Source: Nannocystis sp. RBIL2 (GTDB lineage Bacteria; Myxococcota_A; Polyangia; Nannocystales; Nannocystaceae). Taken from it: a DNA stretch of 64,000 bases. Within the stretch, counting starts at the first letter, position 1; each line of letters begins with the position of its first letter. Position numbers and translations under genes: made by a program. The notes beneath the pieces were generated by a model. The model saw only the letters and a program-made list of their open reading frames with translations. It searched no databases and was not told the DNA's origin. The DNA is taken from contig NZ_JAPNJW010000001.1 in the NCBI RefSeq assembly GCF_026626745.1, forward strand, positions 310,001 through 374,000, in the 5' to 3' direction. Shown here in pieces: positions 34,986 through 46,357 of this stretch.

Positions 34986-35529
34986 CGCCCCGACGACCTC
35001 GCCCGACCTGCCGCTCGTCGCCTTCGACCTGATCGGCGTGCTCGCCGAGCCGTCGTGGCGGGAGATCGACGGCGCCCCCGACCGCGAGCGCTGGCATCGC
35101 CTGCGGGTCGGCGCCATCGACGAGCACGAGTTCTGGGACGCCGCCGCAGCGGCCGCATACCGCGCCTGCCTGCGCTTGCGGACAGATCGGCTCGCGCTCG
35201 TCTCGCGCCTGCGCGCGCGCGGCCACCGGATCGCCCTCGCCACCAACTTCGCCCGCGCCTGGCTGGCCGTCGTCCGCGAGCAGCTCGGCGCGGCGGGCCT
35301 CGTCGACCACTGGCTCTGCAGCGGCGAGCTCGGGGTCGCCAAGCCCGATCCCCGGTTCTGGTCGCACCTCCGCGGCCTCGCGCCGGCGGTCGTCGTCGTC
35401 GACGATCAGCTCGACAACGTGGTGGCCGCGCGGGCGGCCGGTCTCACCGGCGTGTGGGCCCTCCCGGGCGCCGATCTGGAGGCCCGGCTCGTCGCCGCCC
35501 TCGCCGGGGCCCCCGGGCCGCACCCCTGA
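34981..35529 (+). CDS. HAD-superfamily hydrolase
   Basis: A 182-residue subfamily-IA HAD protein. Motif I is VAFDLIGVLAEP, with the nucleophile Asp present but Ile where many members have the second Asp. Motif II is IALATNFA, motif III is the Lys in GVAKPDPRF and motif IV the VVVVDDQLDNV acidic pair. The cap is small and helical (REIDGAPDRERWHRLRVGAI). It may dephosphorylate small metabolites; the missing acid Asp occurs in some active relatives (FDLGGV type). The ATG start lies in a repeat unit (CCCATGTCCGCC). It is in line with the nucleotidyltransferase gene 55 bp upstream. Confidence 0.8.
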   Translation: MSAPTTSPDLPLVAFDLIGVLAEPSWREIDGAPDRERWHRLRVGAIDEHEFWDAAAAAAYRACLRLRTDRLALVSRLRARGHRIALATNFARAWLAVVREQLGAAGLVDHWLCSGELGVAKPDPRFWSHLRGLAPAVVVVDDQLDNVVAARAAGLTGVWALPGADLEARLVAALAGAPGPHP

Positions 35530-35567
35530 CGGTTGACGACACCCCCGCCCTTGTCGATCCTCCCCCC

Positions 35568-35915
35568 ATGCACCGATCGCCCGGCTGGCTGCGCAACCTC
35601 CTCGGCCTCTCCATCGGCGCCTTGCTGAGCGTCACCTGCGGTCCCCCGGGCCCGCCCGGAGGCGACTGCCGCTACGACCCCAACTGCCCTGGCGGCGTCG
35701 GTGCCTTCTGCGACGACGACGACGAGTGCAGCTCGGGCCACTGCTGCGACAAGAAGGAGTGCGACGGCGGCATGTGCACCTTCGAGTGCGACGCCGACGC
35801 AGAGTGCCCCCCTGGCCTGCTGTGCGAGCACAACCGCTGCTTCTACGCCTGCAGCACCGCCGCCGAGTGCGCGCCCGGCCAGAAGTGCAAGCACCGCGTG
35901 TGCGAGTGGGACTAG
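35568..35915 (+). CDS. Small cysteine-rich lipoprotein
   Basis: A 115-residue exported protein. The signal peptide WLRNLLGLSIGALLSVTCGPP has a lipobox-like SVTC. The mature ~90 residues contain about 17 Cys in the pattern CDDDDECSSGHCCDKKECDGG, CDADAECPPGLLC, CSTAAECAPGQKCKHRVCEWD. This dickkopf/EB-like disulfide scaffold resembles that of the partial protein at the start of the window. The stop TAG is followed at once by GGACATGTCC repeats, and the last 14 codons plus the 3' flank are tandemly duplicated downstream. Its function is unknown; an outer-surface structural or adhesive role is a guess. Confidence 0.75.
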   Translation: MHRSPGWLRNLLGLSIGALLSVTCGPPGPPGGDCRYDPNCPGGVGAFCDDDDECSSGHCCDKKECDGGMCTFECDADAECPPGLLCEHNRCFYACSTAAECAPGQKCKHRVCEWD

Positions 35916-36111
35916 CCGCCCAGGACATGTCCTGAAGGACATCCCCGCGTGTCCGCAGGGACATGTCCTCCGGTCCTCCCGCCAGACACGACGAGCCCGG
36001 CCAGAAGTACAAGCAGTGCGCGTGCGACTAGCTGCGCAGGACATGTTCTGAAGGACATCCAGGCATGTCCGCGAGGACATGTCCCTCCGGTCCCGCGCCA
36101 CACGCGACAAG
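35874..36111. repeat. Tandem duplication of ~120 bp covering the lipoprotein 3' end and repeat units
   Basis: Unit 1 (35874-35995) and unit 2 (35996-36111) align along their length. Each begins CCCGGCCAGAAGT, contains a TAG from the coding end (GACTAGC), then two GGACATG-type palindromes (35923-35932 and 35959-35968; the diverged GGACATGTTC and 36075-36084), and ends in a ACACGMCRARC stretch. A third partial start (CCCGGTCACGC) follows at 36112. Unit 1 includes the real end of the 35568 gene; unit 2 is a non-coding echo. Sequence divergence shows the duplication is not recent. Confidence 0.75.
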
Positions 36112-36201
36112 CCCGGTCACGCGCCCGACCTCGTCGCCAGGCCAGCGCGTGACCGGTCCTTCAGAGCATGTCCTTGCGGCCAGCCCCGCCGCCCGCCCCG
36201 C

Positions 36202-39582
<3,381 letters not shown>

Positions 39583-39691
39583 GCGAGAGGCGCGGATGAT
39601 ACCCCTCGCCCCCCACGCCCGTCACGCCCGACGCAGCCGACCGCTGCGTGACCGCACCCGGTGACTCACGCCGCGAGAACCTGCGCCCGCC

Positions 39692-40888
39692 TCACTCGCC
39701 GCCGCCGCGAGAGCCGCCGGCACCTGTCTCTTGCGACATCTCCCCGAGCGCCTCACCGTGAGTCCCGGTCTCTCGCCCGGCCTCGCGGTCCCGCCCCAGG
39801 CCAGTCGCTCCCGCAATCTCACCCGCGCCCGCCGCCTCACCTCGCCCGGCCTCTTCGCCGACGGAGGCCTCACCTGTCCCTCGCGCCATCTCGCCCGCGC
39901 CCGCCGCCTCGCCTCGCCCGGTCTGTTCCGCCTCCTGCGCCTCACCTGTCCCTCGCGCCATCTCGGCAGCCGCAGCGCTCCTCGCCGCCTCACCTGTCTC
40001 TCGGGTCATCCCCACCACGGCCTCGCGCGCAGCCGGAGCCTCCCCGCCGCGGTTCGCGTCTCGCCGCCTGCGCCGGCTCCGAGCCCCCTCCTCGACGCGC
40101 TTGCCCTTCTCTTCGTCTGTCTCTCGGGACAGTCGCCACATCACCGGCGGCGGCGCCTTTCGCGGCGGCGGTCCGCCCTCGGCGCGACCTGCCAGGTCTT
40201 CGTCGAGCGTCCACACCCCGACCCGCCACGGTCGCGCAACCGCGGCCGAGAGCCGGCGCATGAACTCCGCGCGCTCGACCGGCGTCGCCCCGAAGCGGTG
40301 CAGGTGGGCCGTCTCGACCTGGCAGTCGATCAGCGAGAACTCCCACCGCCGCAGCTGCTCGGCCAGCGCCACGAACGCGATCTTCGACGCGTCGTCGGCC
40401 CGGGCGAACATGCTCTCGCCGCAGAACACCGACCCCAGCGCCAGCCCGTACAGCCCGCCGACCAGGCGGTCGCCGTCCCACGCCTCGACGCTGTGCGCCA
40501 GGCCGCGGCGGTGCAGATCCGTGAACGCAGCGCGGATCCCCGGCGTGATCCACGTGCGGTCCTGGCCCGGGCGCGGCGTCTCGGCGCACGCCGCGATGAC
40601 TGCCTCGAAGGACAGGTCGAGCGAGATCCGGTAACGCCGACGACGGATCGCCTTCGCCAGCGAGCGCGGCACCGCGATCTCGCCCGGCACTAGCACCGCC
40701 CGCGGCGCCGGCGACCACCACAGCAGCGGCTCGTCCTCGCTGTTCCACGGGAAGATCCCGTGCGCGTAGGCCAGCAGCAGCCGCTCCGGTCGCAGATCGC
40801 CGCCGAGCGCGAGCAGCCCGTCCGGCTCGGCCTGGCTCGGATCGGGGAACACCAGCTCGTCCGTCAGCGCGAACACCGGCATGGCCAT
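39692..40888 (-). CDS. aat: Leucyl/phenylalanyl-tRNA-protein transferase with long repetitive C-terminal tail
   Basis: Residues 1-~230 are a complete L/F-transferase (N-end rule): GLLALGGDLRPERLLLAYAHGIFPW, LLWWSPAPRAVLVPGEI, QDRTWITPGIRAAF, HSVEAWDGDRLVGGLYGLAL, FCGESMFARADDASKIAF and LIDCQVETAHLHRFGA. The enzyme normally stops near residue 235-245. Here a further ~160 residues follow: a basic patch (SRRRRRD) and then Gly/Ala/Glu-rich sequence with repeated peptides EMARGTGEA (twice), MTRETGEAA and EMSQETGAG. These are encoded by head-to-tail copies of the window's dispersed repeat. The tail is probably disordered. The start is the ATG at 40888, or 40882. Confidence 0.92.
   Translation of the reverse strand: MAMPVFALTDELVFPDPSQAEPDGLLALGGDLRPERLLLAYAHGIFPWNSEDEPLLWWSPAPRAVLVPGEIAVPRSLAKAIRRRRYRISLDLSFEAVIAACAETPRPGQDRTWITPGIRAAFTDLHRRGLAHSVEAWDGDRLVGGLYGLALGSVFCGESMFARADDASKIAFVALAEQLRRWEFSLIDCQVETAHLHRFGATPVERAEFMRRLSAAVARPWRVGVWTLDEDLAGRAEGGPPPRKAPPPVMWRLSRETDEEKGKRVEEGARSRRRRRDANRGGEAPAAREAVVGMTRETGEAARSAAAAEMARGTGEAQEAEQTGRGEAAGAGEMARGTGEASVGEEAGRGEAAGAGEIAGATGLGRDREAGRETGTHGEALGEMSQETGAGGSRGGGE
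39700..40140. repeat. Array of dispersed repeat units coding for the Aat tail
   Basis: About seven units of the CACCTGTCYCTYGCGNCATCTC form lie at roughly 39723, 39871, 39949, 39988 and 40120 with shorter copies between. They are separated by CGCCCGCGCCCGCCGCCTC-like spacers that themselves recur. On the minus strand they read as peptide repeats of Aat. Confidence 0.7.
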
Positions 40889-40930
40889 GGCCTACCACGG
40901 CGGCCGGCTCGCCGCGTATCCTGTCGCGCG

Positions 40931-41422
40931 ATGAAGGTCGTCTTCTGCCACGGCCTCGAGGGCAGCCCCCAGGGTCGCAAGGCCCAGGCGCTGCGAGCCG
41001 CCGGGCTCGACCTCGTGGCGCCCGACTTCACCGGCATGAACCTCGCCGCGCGCGTCGCCGGCCTGATGCCCGAGCTCGCCGCCCACGACGGCTGCGTCCT
41101 GGTCGGCTCGAGCTACGGCGGACTCACCGCCCTGTGCGGCGCGATCCTCCACCACCGCGCCGGCGGCCGCGTCCGCGGCCTCGTCCTCGCCGCCCCGGCC
41201 CTCATCCTGAGCGAGCCCCCCGCCGACGCCCTCGAGCTCGCGCCGCCGTGCCCGACGCACGTCATCCACGGCCGCCACGACGAGCTCATCCCCGTCGCCG
41301 CGATCGAGGCCTGGGCCGCCGCATATCCGGCCGTCCGCCTCGAGGTCGTCGACGACGCCCACGTCCTCGCCCGCTCGCTCGACCGCATCGTCGCCGCCGC
41401 CGCCGAGTTCGCGCGCGACTGA
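40931..41422 (+). CDS. YqiA/YcfP-like alpha/beta hydrolase
   Basis: A 163-residue alpha/beta hydrolase of the small esterase type. The N-terminus MKVVFCHGLEGSPQGRKAQAL supplies the oxyanion loop, VLVGSSYGGLTAL the nucleophile elbow (GSSYGG, Ser). HVIHGRHDELIPV holds the acid and VVDDAHVLA the catalytic His. Family members are cytoplasmic esterases of unclear substrate. It is divergent from aat by about 42 bp and ends at a repeat cluster facing the permease gene. Confidence 0.82.
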   Translation: MKVVFCHGLEGSPQGRKAQALRAAGLDLVAPDFTGMNLAARVAGLMPELAAHDGCVLVGSSYGGLTALCGAILHHRAGGRVRGLVLAAPALILSEPPADALELAPPCPTHVIHGRHDELIPVAAIEAWAAAYPAVRLEVVDDAHVLARSLDRIVAAAAEFARD

Positions 41423-41426
41423 CGTG

Positions 41427-41492
41427 ACTGAAAGGACATGCCGCGACGGGCAGGTCCTTTCGCACATGTGCTTCGGAACATGTCCTGGAGCG
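41427..41492. terminator. Repeat cluster at the hydrolase/permease convergent junction
   Basis: TGAAAGGACATGCCGCG, GGGCAGGTCCTTTCGCACATG and CTTCGGAACATGTCCTGG. AAAGGACATG and CATGTCCT/GTCCTTTC arms can pair to form hairpins readable from either side. Confidence 0.55.
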
Positions 41493-41544
41493 CGAGCCCG
41501 ACGCCCACCCGTCGCGCCCTCGCGGTGCTCCGCCCGCCCGGCTC

Positions 41545-42963
41545 CTACTCCCTCGCCTGCGCCGCCGGCACGCCCGGGGCCGACTCGTCGCGCTTCGCCT
41601 GGGGCGACCACTGCAGCGTCAGCAACATGGTGAAGAACGCCACCACGTAGGCCAGGACCACCGGCCAGCCCTCCTTCAGGTAGCGCAACGTGTGCCGCGC
41701 CTCGGGGAAGTCCTTCGAAATCGCTACGCCTGCCGACGAGCCGAACCAGATCATCGACCCGCCGAACCCGACGCTGAACGCCACGAGCCCCCAGTCGTAG
41801 CCGCTCTGCTCGAGCGCCAGCTTCGTCAGCGGGATGTTGTCGAACACCGCAGACACGAAGCCGAGCCCGAGCGCCGTCGGCCACGACGCCGGGGGCAGCG
41901 CGCGCACCGGCATCAGCGACGCGCACCACACCAGCGACAGCAGGAACAGCGCGCCCTTGACCGCCCCGGGCAGCTCGTCCCAGGCCGGCCGACGCAGCAG
42001 CGCCCCGACCAGGATCGCCGCCCACACCCCGTACCACGGGCCGCCGGCGAAGAAGCCCGCCCACGGGCCCGTGAACAGGAAGTTGGCCCCGATCGCGCCC
42101 GCCAGGATCAGCACCACGATCATCACCTGGACCCGATCGATCGGCTTCGTCTCGCCGGTCGGGGGCTCGATCGCCTGCACGCGCGACTGCTGCACCGCCC
42201 CGAACACGCCGCAGATCACGAGCGCCACCGCGCTGGCGACGAGCGCCCGCAGCACGGCCAGCGGCGACACCCCGTCGAGCCACATCATCGTCGTCGTCGT
42301 GTCGCCGAGCACGCTCCACGCCCCGCCCGCGTTGCTCGCGGCGACCAGCGCCGCCACGTAACCGACCGTCACCCGCTCGCGGAAGGCCGAGCGAGCCATC
42401 ACCCCGCCGATCATCGCCGCCGCGATGTTGTCGAGGAACGACGAGATGACCCACACCAGCGCCAGCAGCGTGAAGGCGCCGAGGATCGGGCGCCGCGGCA
42501 AGAGCCGCGAGAGGTTGTCGGGCACGCCCGAGTGCTCGAAGAACTTGGCCAGCAGCGAGAAGCCGAGGAGCAGCCCGCCGAGGTTCAGCAGCGTGTGCTC
42601 GCCCTCGTGAAGCAGGTGGCCCCACAGGCCCGGGTGCGCCTGCTCGGCCGGCCACGCGAAGCCGGGGGCGAACACCGCCGTGTAGGCCGTGATCACGAGC
42701 GCCCCGCCGAGCGCCACCTGCAGCGTGTGGCCGTGGAACAGCGCCACGCCGAGGAGCACCAGCACGAACAGCACGAACGCGAACGGCACCGCCCCGAGCA
42801 CGACGATCCCGTCGGCCACCTGGCTGCCGAGCGCGCCGAGCACCAGCGCCGCGACCACCGCCGCGGCGAACACGAAGGCCTTCGCGCGCCCCGCAGCCTC
42901 GGGGACGTCGGGGTCGCGTGCGTCCCCGCGGGTCTCGATGTGCGAAGGTCGGACCTCGTCCAT
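41545..42963 (-). CDS. Ion-transporter-superfamily permease (NhaD/SLC13-like)
   Basis: A 472-residue integral membrane protein with about 11-12 hydrophobic helices. Conserved stretches are LVWVISSFLDNIAAAMIGG in the first half and FVSAVFDNIPLTKLALEQSG in the second, the two inverted-repeat DNI/P hairpins of the ion transporter superfamily, and SASNAGGAWSVLGDTTTTMMW and GFGGSMIWFGSSAGVAISK. These patterns fit Na+/H+ antiporters of NhaD type and their citrate-transporter relatives. The ATG at 42961-42963 starts a short charged N-terminal tail. It lies near a second cation-transport gene on the same strand. Confidence 0.82.
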   Translation of the reverse strand: MDEVRPSHIETRGDARDPDVPEAAGRAKAFVFAAAVVAALVLGALGSQVADGIVVLGAVPFAFVLFVLVLLGVALFHGHTLQVALGGALVITAYTAVFAPGFAWPAEQAHPGLWGHLLHEGEHTLLNLGGLLLGFSLLAKFFEHSGVPDNLSRLLPRRPILGAFTLLALVWVISSFLDNIAAAMIGGVMARSAFRERVTVGYVAALVAASNAGGAWSVLGDTTTTMMWLDGVSPLAVLRALVASAVALVICGVFGAVQQSRVQAIEPPTGETKPIDRVQVMIVVLILAGAIGANFLFTGPWAGFFAGGPWYGVWAAILVGALLRRPAWDELPGAVKGALFLLSLVWCASLMPVRALPPASWPTALGLGFVSAVFDNIPLTKLALEQSGYDWGLVAFSVGFGGSMIWFGSSAGVAISKDFPEARHTLRYLKEGWPVVLAYVVAFFTMLLTLQWSPQAKRDESAPGVPAAQARE

Positions 42964-43246
42964 GTCGGCTCCTCGTCGCGCCGCGAGCCGGCTCGACCCC
43001 GGAGTTAGGGGCCACAAGTCCCTCGCCGGCAACGCGTCTCCCGCGGAGCGACGGCCCTGCGACGCTCGAGCGCCGGGCGTCGCTACCCCTCACGCCGCGG
43101 CTCCTGCAGGCGCGCCAGCCGCCGTTGCGAAGCCAGCGAGCCCATGAGGAGGACGCACGCGGTCACGACCTCGTCGCCGCGTCCGCGCCTCGACGCCTCA
43201 CGGCCGCACGAGAATCACTCGCGACCTCATCGACGCGTTTGGCCCT

Positions 43247-45340
43247 TCACTCGCCGATGACGATCCCACGCTGCAGCAGCGCGCTGGCGCGTTCGATCGC
43301 CTCGTGGCCGCCGGCCAGCGTCAGCGTGTCGCCCGCCTGCAGCCGCTCGTGGGCCTCGGGCAGCACCACGCCTGCAGACGCGCGGTTGATCGACAGCACC
43401 GACGCCCCGGTGCGGGCGCGAAGGTTGAGCTCGGCGAGCGTCTGCCCGATCGCGGGGCTCGTCGCGCTCAGCGTCACCGGCGTCATGTCGGGGAAGCCCG
43501 GCAGCATCGGCGCCACCTCGACCAGCGATTGATGCGCGGCCGGACCGCTGGCGCCGCCCTGGCCCTGGCGGGCCAGCACCTCGACGATCAGCTCGGTGCC
43601 CGCGCGGACGTGGCCGTCGAGGTTGCCGATGCTGCGCCACACGTTGTAGCCGAGCGCCGCCACCACCAGCGCGAACACTGCGAAGCCCGAGCTCAGCGGC
43701 AGGAACGGCTGCAGCACTGCGACCAGCGGCAGGCCGATCACCAGCGACAGCGCCAGCTCGATCGCCACCGTGAACGCGCGCCGCGGCGCCGAGCCGAGGT
43801 CGAGCTTGCCGTCGTCGCGGGTCGGCAGCACCACCGCAGCCAGCGCGCGGGCCAGGGCCGCAGCGCGGCGCAGCACGCCGACGAACAGCACGCCCGCGAG
43901 CGTCAGCGTCGCGCCGACGTACATGATCTCGATCACCGTCGGCGACAGGTGCGTCGCCTGGAACATCGCCTCGACCGCCTGCCAGTGGACCAAACTCGAC
44001 CCGGCCAGCAGCGCCACCAGCAGCGTCGCGTCGACGATCAGCATCACCAGCGGCCCGCGGACGCGCCGGCCGACCGCCGCGCTGCGGGGCGCCGAGCGCA
44101 GCTGCTCGATCCACCCGTCGTAGAACGTCACGAACGTCTGCAGGCGATCGGGCAGCCAGCGATCGACCGCCTCGGCCCCGCGCTCGGAGCGGCGCACCAT
44201 CACCGGCGTGGTGAGCGACGTCAAGATCGCGACCGCCACCATGATCGGCAGGATGTACTCCGGGATCGCGCCGGTCTGCAGGCCGAGGCCGGCGATGATG
44301 AACGAGAACTCGCCGATCTGGGCCAGGCTCATCCCGGCGCGGACCGAGCGGCGCAGCCCGTTGCCGGCCAGGAACGAGCCGAGCGACACCCCGAACACCT
44401 TGCCGACCAGCACCACCGCCGTCAGCACGAGCACGGGCAGCCAGTGCTGGGCCACCAGCACCGGGTCGACGGTCATCCCGATCGAGATGAAGAACACCGC
44501 GGCGAACAGGTCGCGCAGCGGCTGGATCACGTGCTCGACCTTCGGCCCCTCGCCCGACTCCGACACCAGCATGCCGGCGAGGAACGCCCCGAGCGCGACC
44601 GAGTAGCCCGAGGCCGACGCGAACGCCGCCATGCCGAAGCACACCGCGATGCCGGCGATCAGCGTCGTCTCGGCGCGACCGATCCGGACCACCCCGCGGA
44701 TGAAGCGCGGCACCACCAGCAGGCCCGCCGCCAGCATCGCCAGCAGGAACGCCAGCAGCTTGCCGACCGTCAGCGCGAAGTCGACCGGCGACAGACCTGT
44801 CCCCGAGGCCAGGCCGGTGAGGATCGCCAGCAGCAGGATGGCGATCATGTCCTCGAACACCAGCACCGCGAACACGACCTCGACGAAGCCGCCGCGCAGG
44901 CGCTGCTCCTCGAACGCCTTGGCCACCAGCATCGTCGACGAGATGCCGAGGCACGCGCCGACGAACAGGCTCGCGTTCGAGTCCCAGCCGAAGATCCGCC
45001 CGACCATGTAGCCGAGCGAGATCATCAGGCCGACCTCGATCACCGCCGTGAGCGCCGCCGGCAGCCCGATCTTCACGATCTTGCGCAGGCTGAACTCGAT
45101 GCCGATGGTGAACATCAGCAGGATGACCCCGAACTCGGACAACGAGTGGGCCAGCTGCACGCTGCTCTCGCCGCCGATGATGATGCCCGGCACGTGCGGG
45201 CCAAGGATCATGCCCGCGACCAGGTAGCCGAGCACCGGCGGCTGACGCAGCCGCTGCGACAGCAAGCTGGTCACCGCCGCGGTCCCGAGGATCGCGCCGA
45301 CCTCTTGCACGTAGTGAGCCGCGCTCGCGCTCGCGCTCAT
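43247..45340 (-). CDS. CPA2-family monovalent cation:proton antiporter with RCK C-terminal domain
   Basis: A 697-residue Kef/YbaL-like transporter. The first ~390 residues are the antiporter module: LLSQRLRQPPVLGYLVAGMILGPHVPG, GVILLMFTIGIEFSLRKI, GACLGISSTMLVAKAFEEQ, VFAVLVFEDMIAILLLAILTGL and GAFLAGMLVSESGEGPKVE. There is no NAD-binding RCK-N domain. Instead a second membrane segment (MLIVDATLLVALLAG ...) leads to a C-terminal ~80 residues like TrkA-C (VTLSATSPAIGQTLAELNLRARTGASVL). It probably exchanges K+ or Na+ for H+. The ATG at 45340 is preferred to a TTG four codons upstream. Confidence 0.9.
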   Translation of the reverse strand: MSASASAAHYVQEVGAILGTAAVTSLLSQRLRQPPVLGYLVAGMILGPHVPGIIIGGESSVQLAHSLSEFGVILLMFTIGIEFSLRKIVKIGLPAALTAVIEVGLMISLGYMVGRIFGWDSNASLFVGACLGISSTMLVAKAFEEQRLRGGFVEVVFAVLVFEDMIAILLLAILTGLASGTGLSPVDFALTVGKLLAFLLAMLAAGLLVVPRFIRGVVRIGRAETTLIAGIAVCFGMAAFASASGYSVALGAFLAGMLVSESGEGPKVEHVIQPLRDLFAAVFFISIGMTVDPVLVAQHWLPVLVLTAVVLVGKVFGVSLGSFLAGNGLRRSVRAGMSLAQIGEFSFIIAGLGLQTGAIPEYILPIMVAVAILTSLTTPVMVRRSERGAEAVDRWLPDRLQTFVTFYDGWIEQLRSAPRSAAVGRRVRGPLVMLIVDATLLVALLAGSSLVHWQAVEAMFQATHLSPTVIEIMYVGATLTLAGVLFVGVLRRAAALARALAAVVLPTRDDGKLDLGSAPRRAFTVAIELALSLVIGLPLVAVLQPFLPLSSGFAVFALVVAALGYNVWRSIGNLDGHVRAGTELIVEVLARQGQGGASGPAAHQSLVEVAPMLPGFPDMTPVTLSATSPAIGQTLAELNLRARTGASVLSINRASAGVVLPEAHERLQAGDTLTLAGGHEAIERASALLQRGIVIGE

Positions 45341-45407
45341 GCGAGCGGACAAGGTAACGCAAAACAGCCGGGCTCTGCGCGCCCGATCGCTGCTCGTCCG
45401 CGCCCGT

Positions 45408-46199
45408 TCACTCGCCGAGCGTCATCAGGCCCATCCCGGTGAGCCAGCTGCCGCCGTCGATCACCAGGGTCGCGCCGGTCGTGTAGGCGCTCGCGGGCGA
45501 GGCCAGGAACACCGCTGCCTCGGCGATCTCGCGCGGCTGGCCGAAGCGCCGCAGCGGGATCGCCCGCTCGGCCTTGGCCCGCAGCTCAGGGGGCAAGAGG
45601 CGGGTGATCCCCTCGGTGTTGTCGATCGGCCCGGGCGCGATCACGTTGACGCGGATCCCGGCCGCCCCCCACTCGACCGCCAGAGTGCGGGTGAGCGCGT
45701 CGATGCCCGCCTTCGCGCTGGCCGCGTGGACCTGCAGCGGCGTGCCGCCGTAGTGCAGCGTCGCCGAGATGTTGAGGATCGATCCGCCCGCGCGCGACAA
45801 CAGCGGCAGCGCGGCCTTGCAGGCGTTGAACGTGCCCTTGAGGTCGATGTCGACGACCGTGCCGAAGCCGTTGGGCGACAGGCTCGCGGCCGGGCACAGG
45901 AAGTTGCCCGCCGCCGAGTTTACCAGCACGTCGAGGCGGCCCCAGCGATCCTCGATCGCCTGCATCACCGCCTCGACCTGCTCCGGCCGGCGCACGTCGG
46001 CGGCCACCGCCAGCGCCTCGCCCCCGACCGCCGCGATCGCCTCCGCCGTCGCGTCGAGCTTGGCCTGCGTCCGCCCGCACACCGCCACGCGAGCCCCGTG
46101 CTCCGCCAGAGTCACCGCGATCGACGCCCCGATCCCCGAGCCCCCGCCGGTGACGAGGGCGACCAGTCCCTGCAGCGCGTCCGCGCGAAAGATGCTCAT
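45408..46199 (-). CDS. SDR oxidoreductase, 2,4-dienoyl-CoA-reductase-like
   Basis: A 263-residue short-chain dehydrogenase. The cofactor motif is VTGGGSGIGASIAVTLA, and NSAAGNFLCPAASLSPNGF marks the substrate pocket. The active site region is SILNISATLHYGGTPLQVHAASAKAGIDALTRTL, in which the usual YxxxK tyrosine is replaced (HAASAK); this is the hallmark of the peroxisomal-type 2,4-dienoyl-CoA reductases. It would act in beta-oxidation of unsaturated fatty acids using NADPH. The ATG at 46197-46199 is the natural start. Upstream lies a dense repeat cluster that separates it from smc. Confidence 0.87.
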   Translation of the reverse strand: MSIFRADALQGLVALVTGGGSGIGASIAVTLAEHGARVAVCGRTQAKLDATAEAIAAVGGEALAVAADVRRPEQVEAVMQAIEDRWGRLDVLVNSAAGNFLCPAASLSPNGFGTVVDIDLKGTFNACKAALPLLSRAGGSILNISATLHYGGTPLQVHAASAKAGIDALTRTLAVEWGAAGIRVNVIAPGPIDNTEGITRLLPPELRAKAERAIPLRRFGQPREIAEAAVFLASPASAYTTGATLVIDGGSWLTGMGLMTLGE

Positions 46200-46271
46200 G
46201 CCGCGACGATGCCCGGTTTCCGCCCGGCGCGGCACCGCCGCCGCCGTGAGCCTGGCCACGCGCCCGAGGCG

Positions 46272-46340
46272 AGATGCCCTCTGGAACATGCTCGATCGGA
46301 CATGCCCAGAAGGACATGTCCCGCAAGACATGTCCCTCCG
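46272..46340. repeat. Regular array of dispersed repeat units between smc and the SDR gene
   Basis: Five consecutive units: GGAACATGCTCGATC, GGACATGCCCAGAA, GGACATGTCCCGCAA and GACATGTCCCTCCGG, spaced 14-16 bases from one ACATG to the next. This is the clearest case of short-period tandem arrangement in the window. It follows the smc stop region and precedes the SDR start upstream. Confidence 0.7.
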
Positions 46341-46357
46341 GACCCCCCCGCGCGGCC

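Noticed and set aside
35020..35045. HAD protein inactivated by loss of the second motif-I Asp
   Set aside because: Active HAD relatives of the FDLGGV type also lack this residue, and the nucleophile Asp, Lys and acidic pair are intact.
39700..46340. Possible CRISPR array because of regularly recurring short repeats
   Set aside because: Units are too short, degenerate and often inverted, spacing is only 14-17 bases or irregular, there are no unique spacers of constant length, and no cas gene is present.
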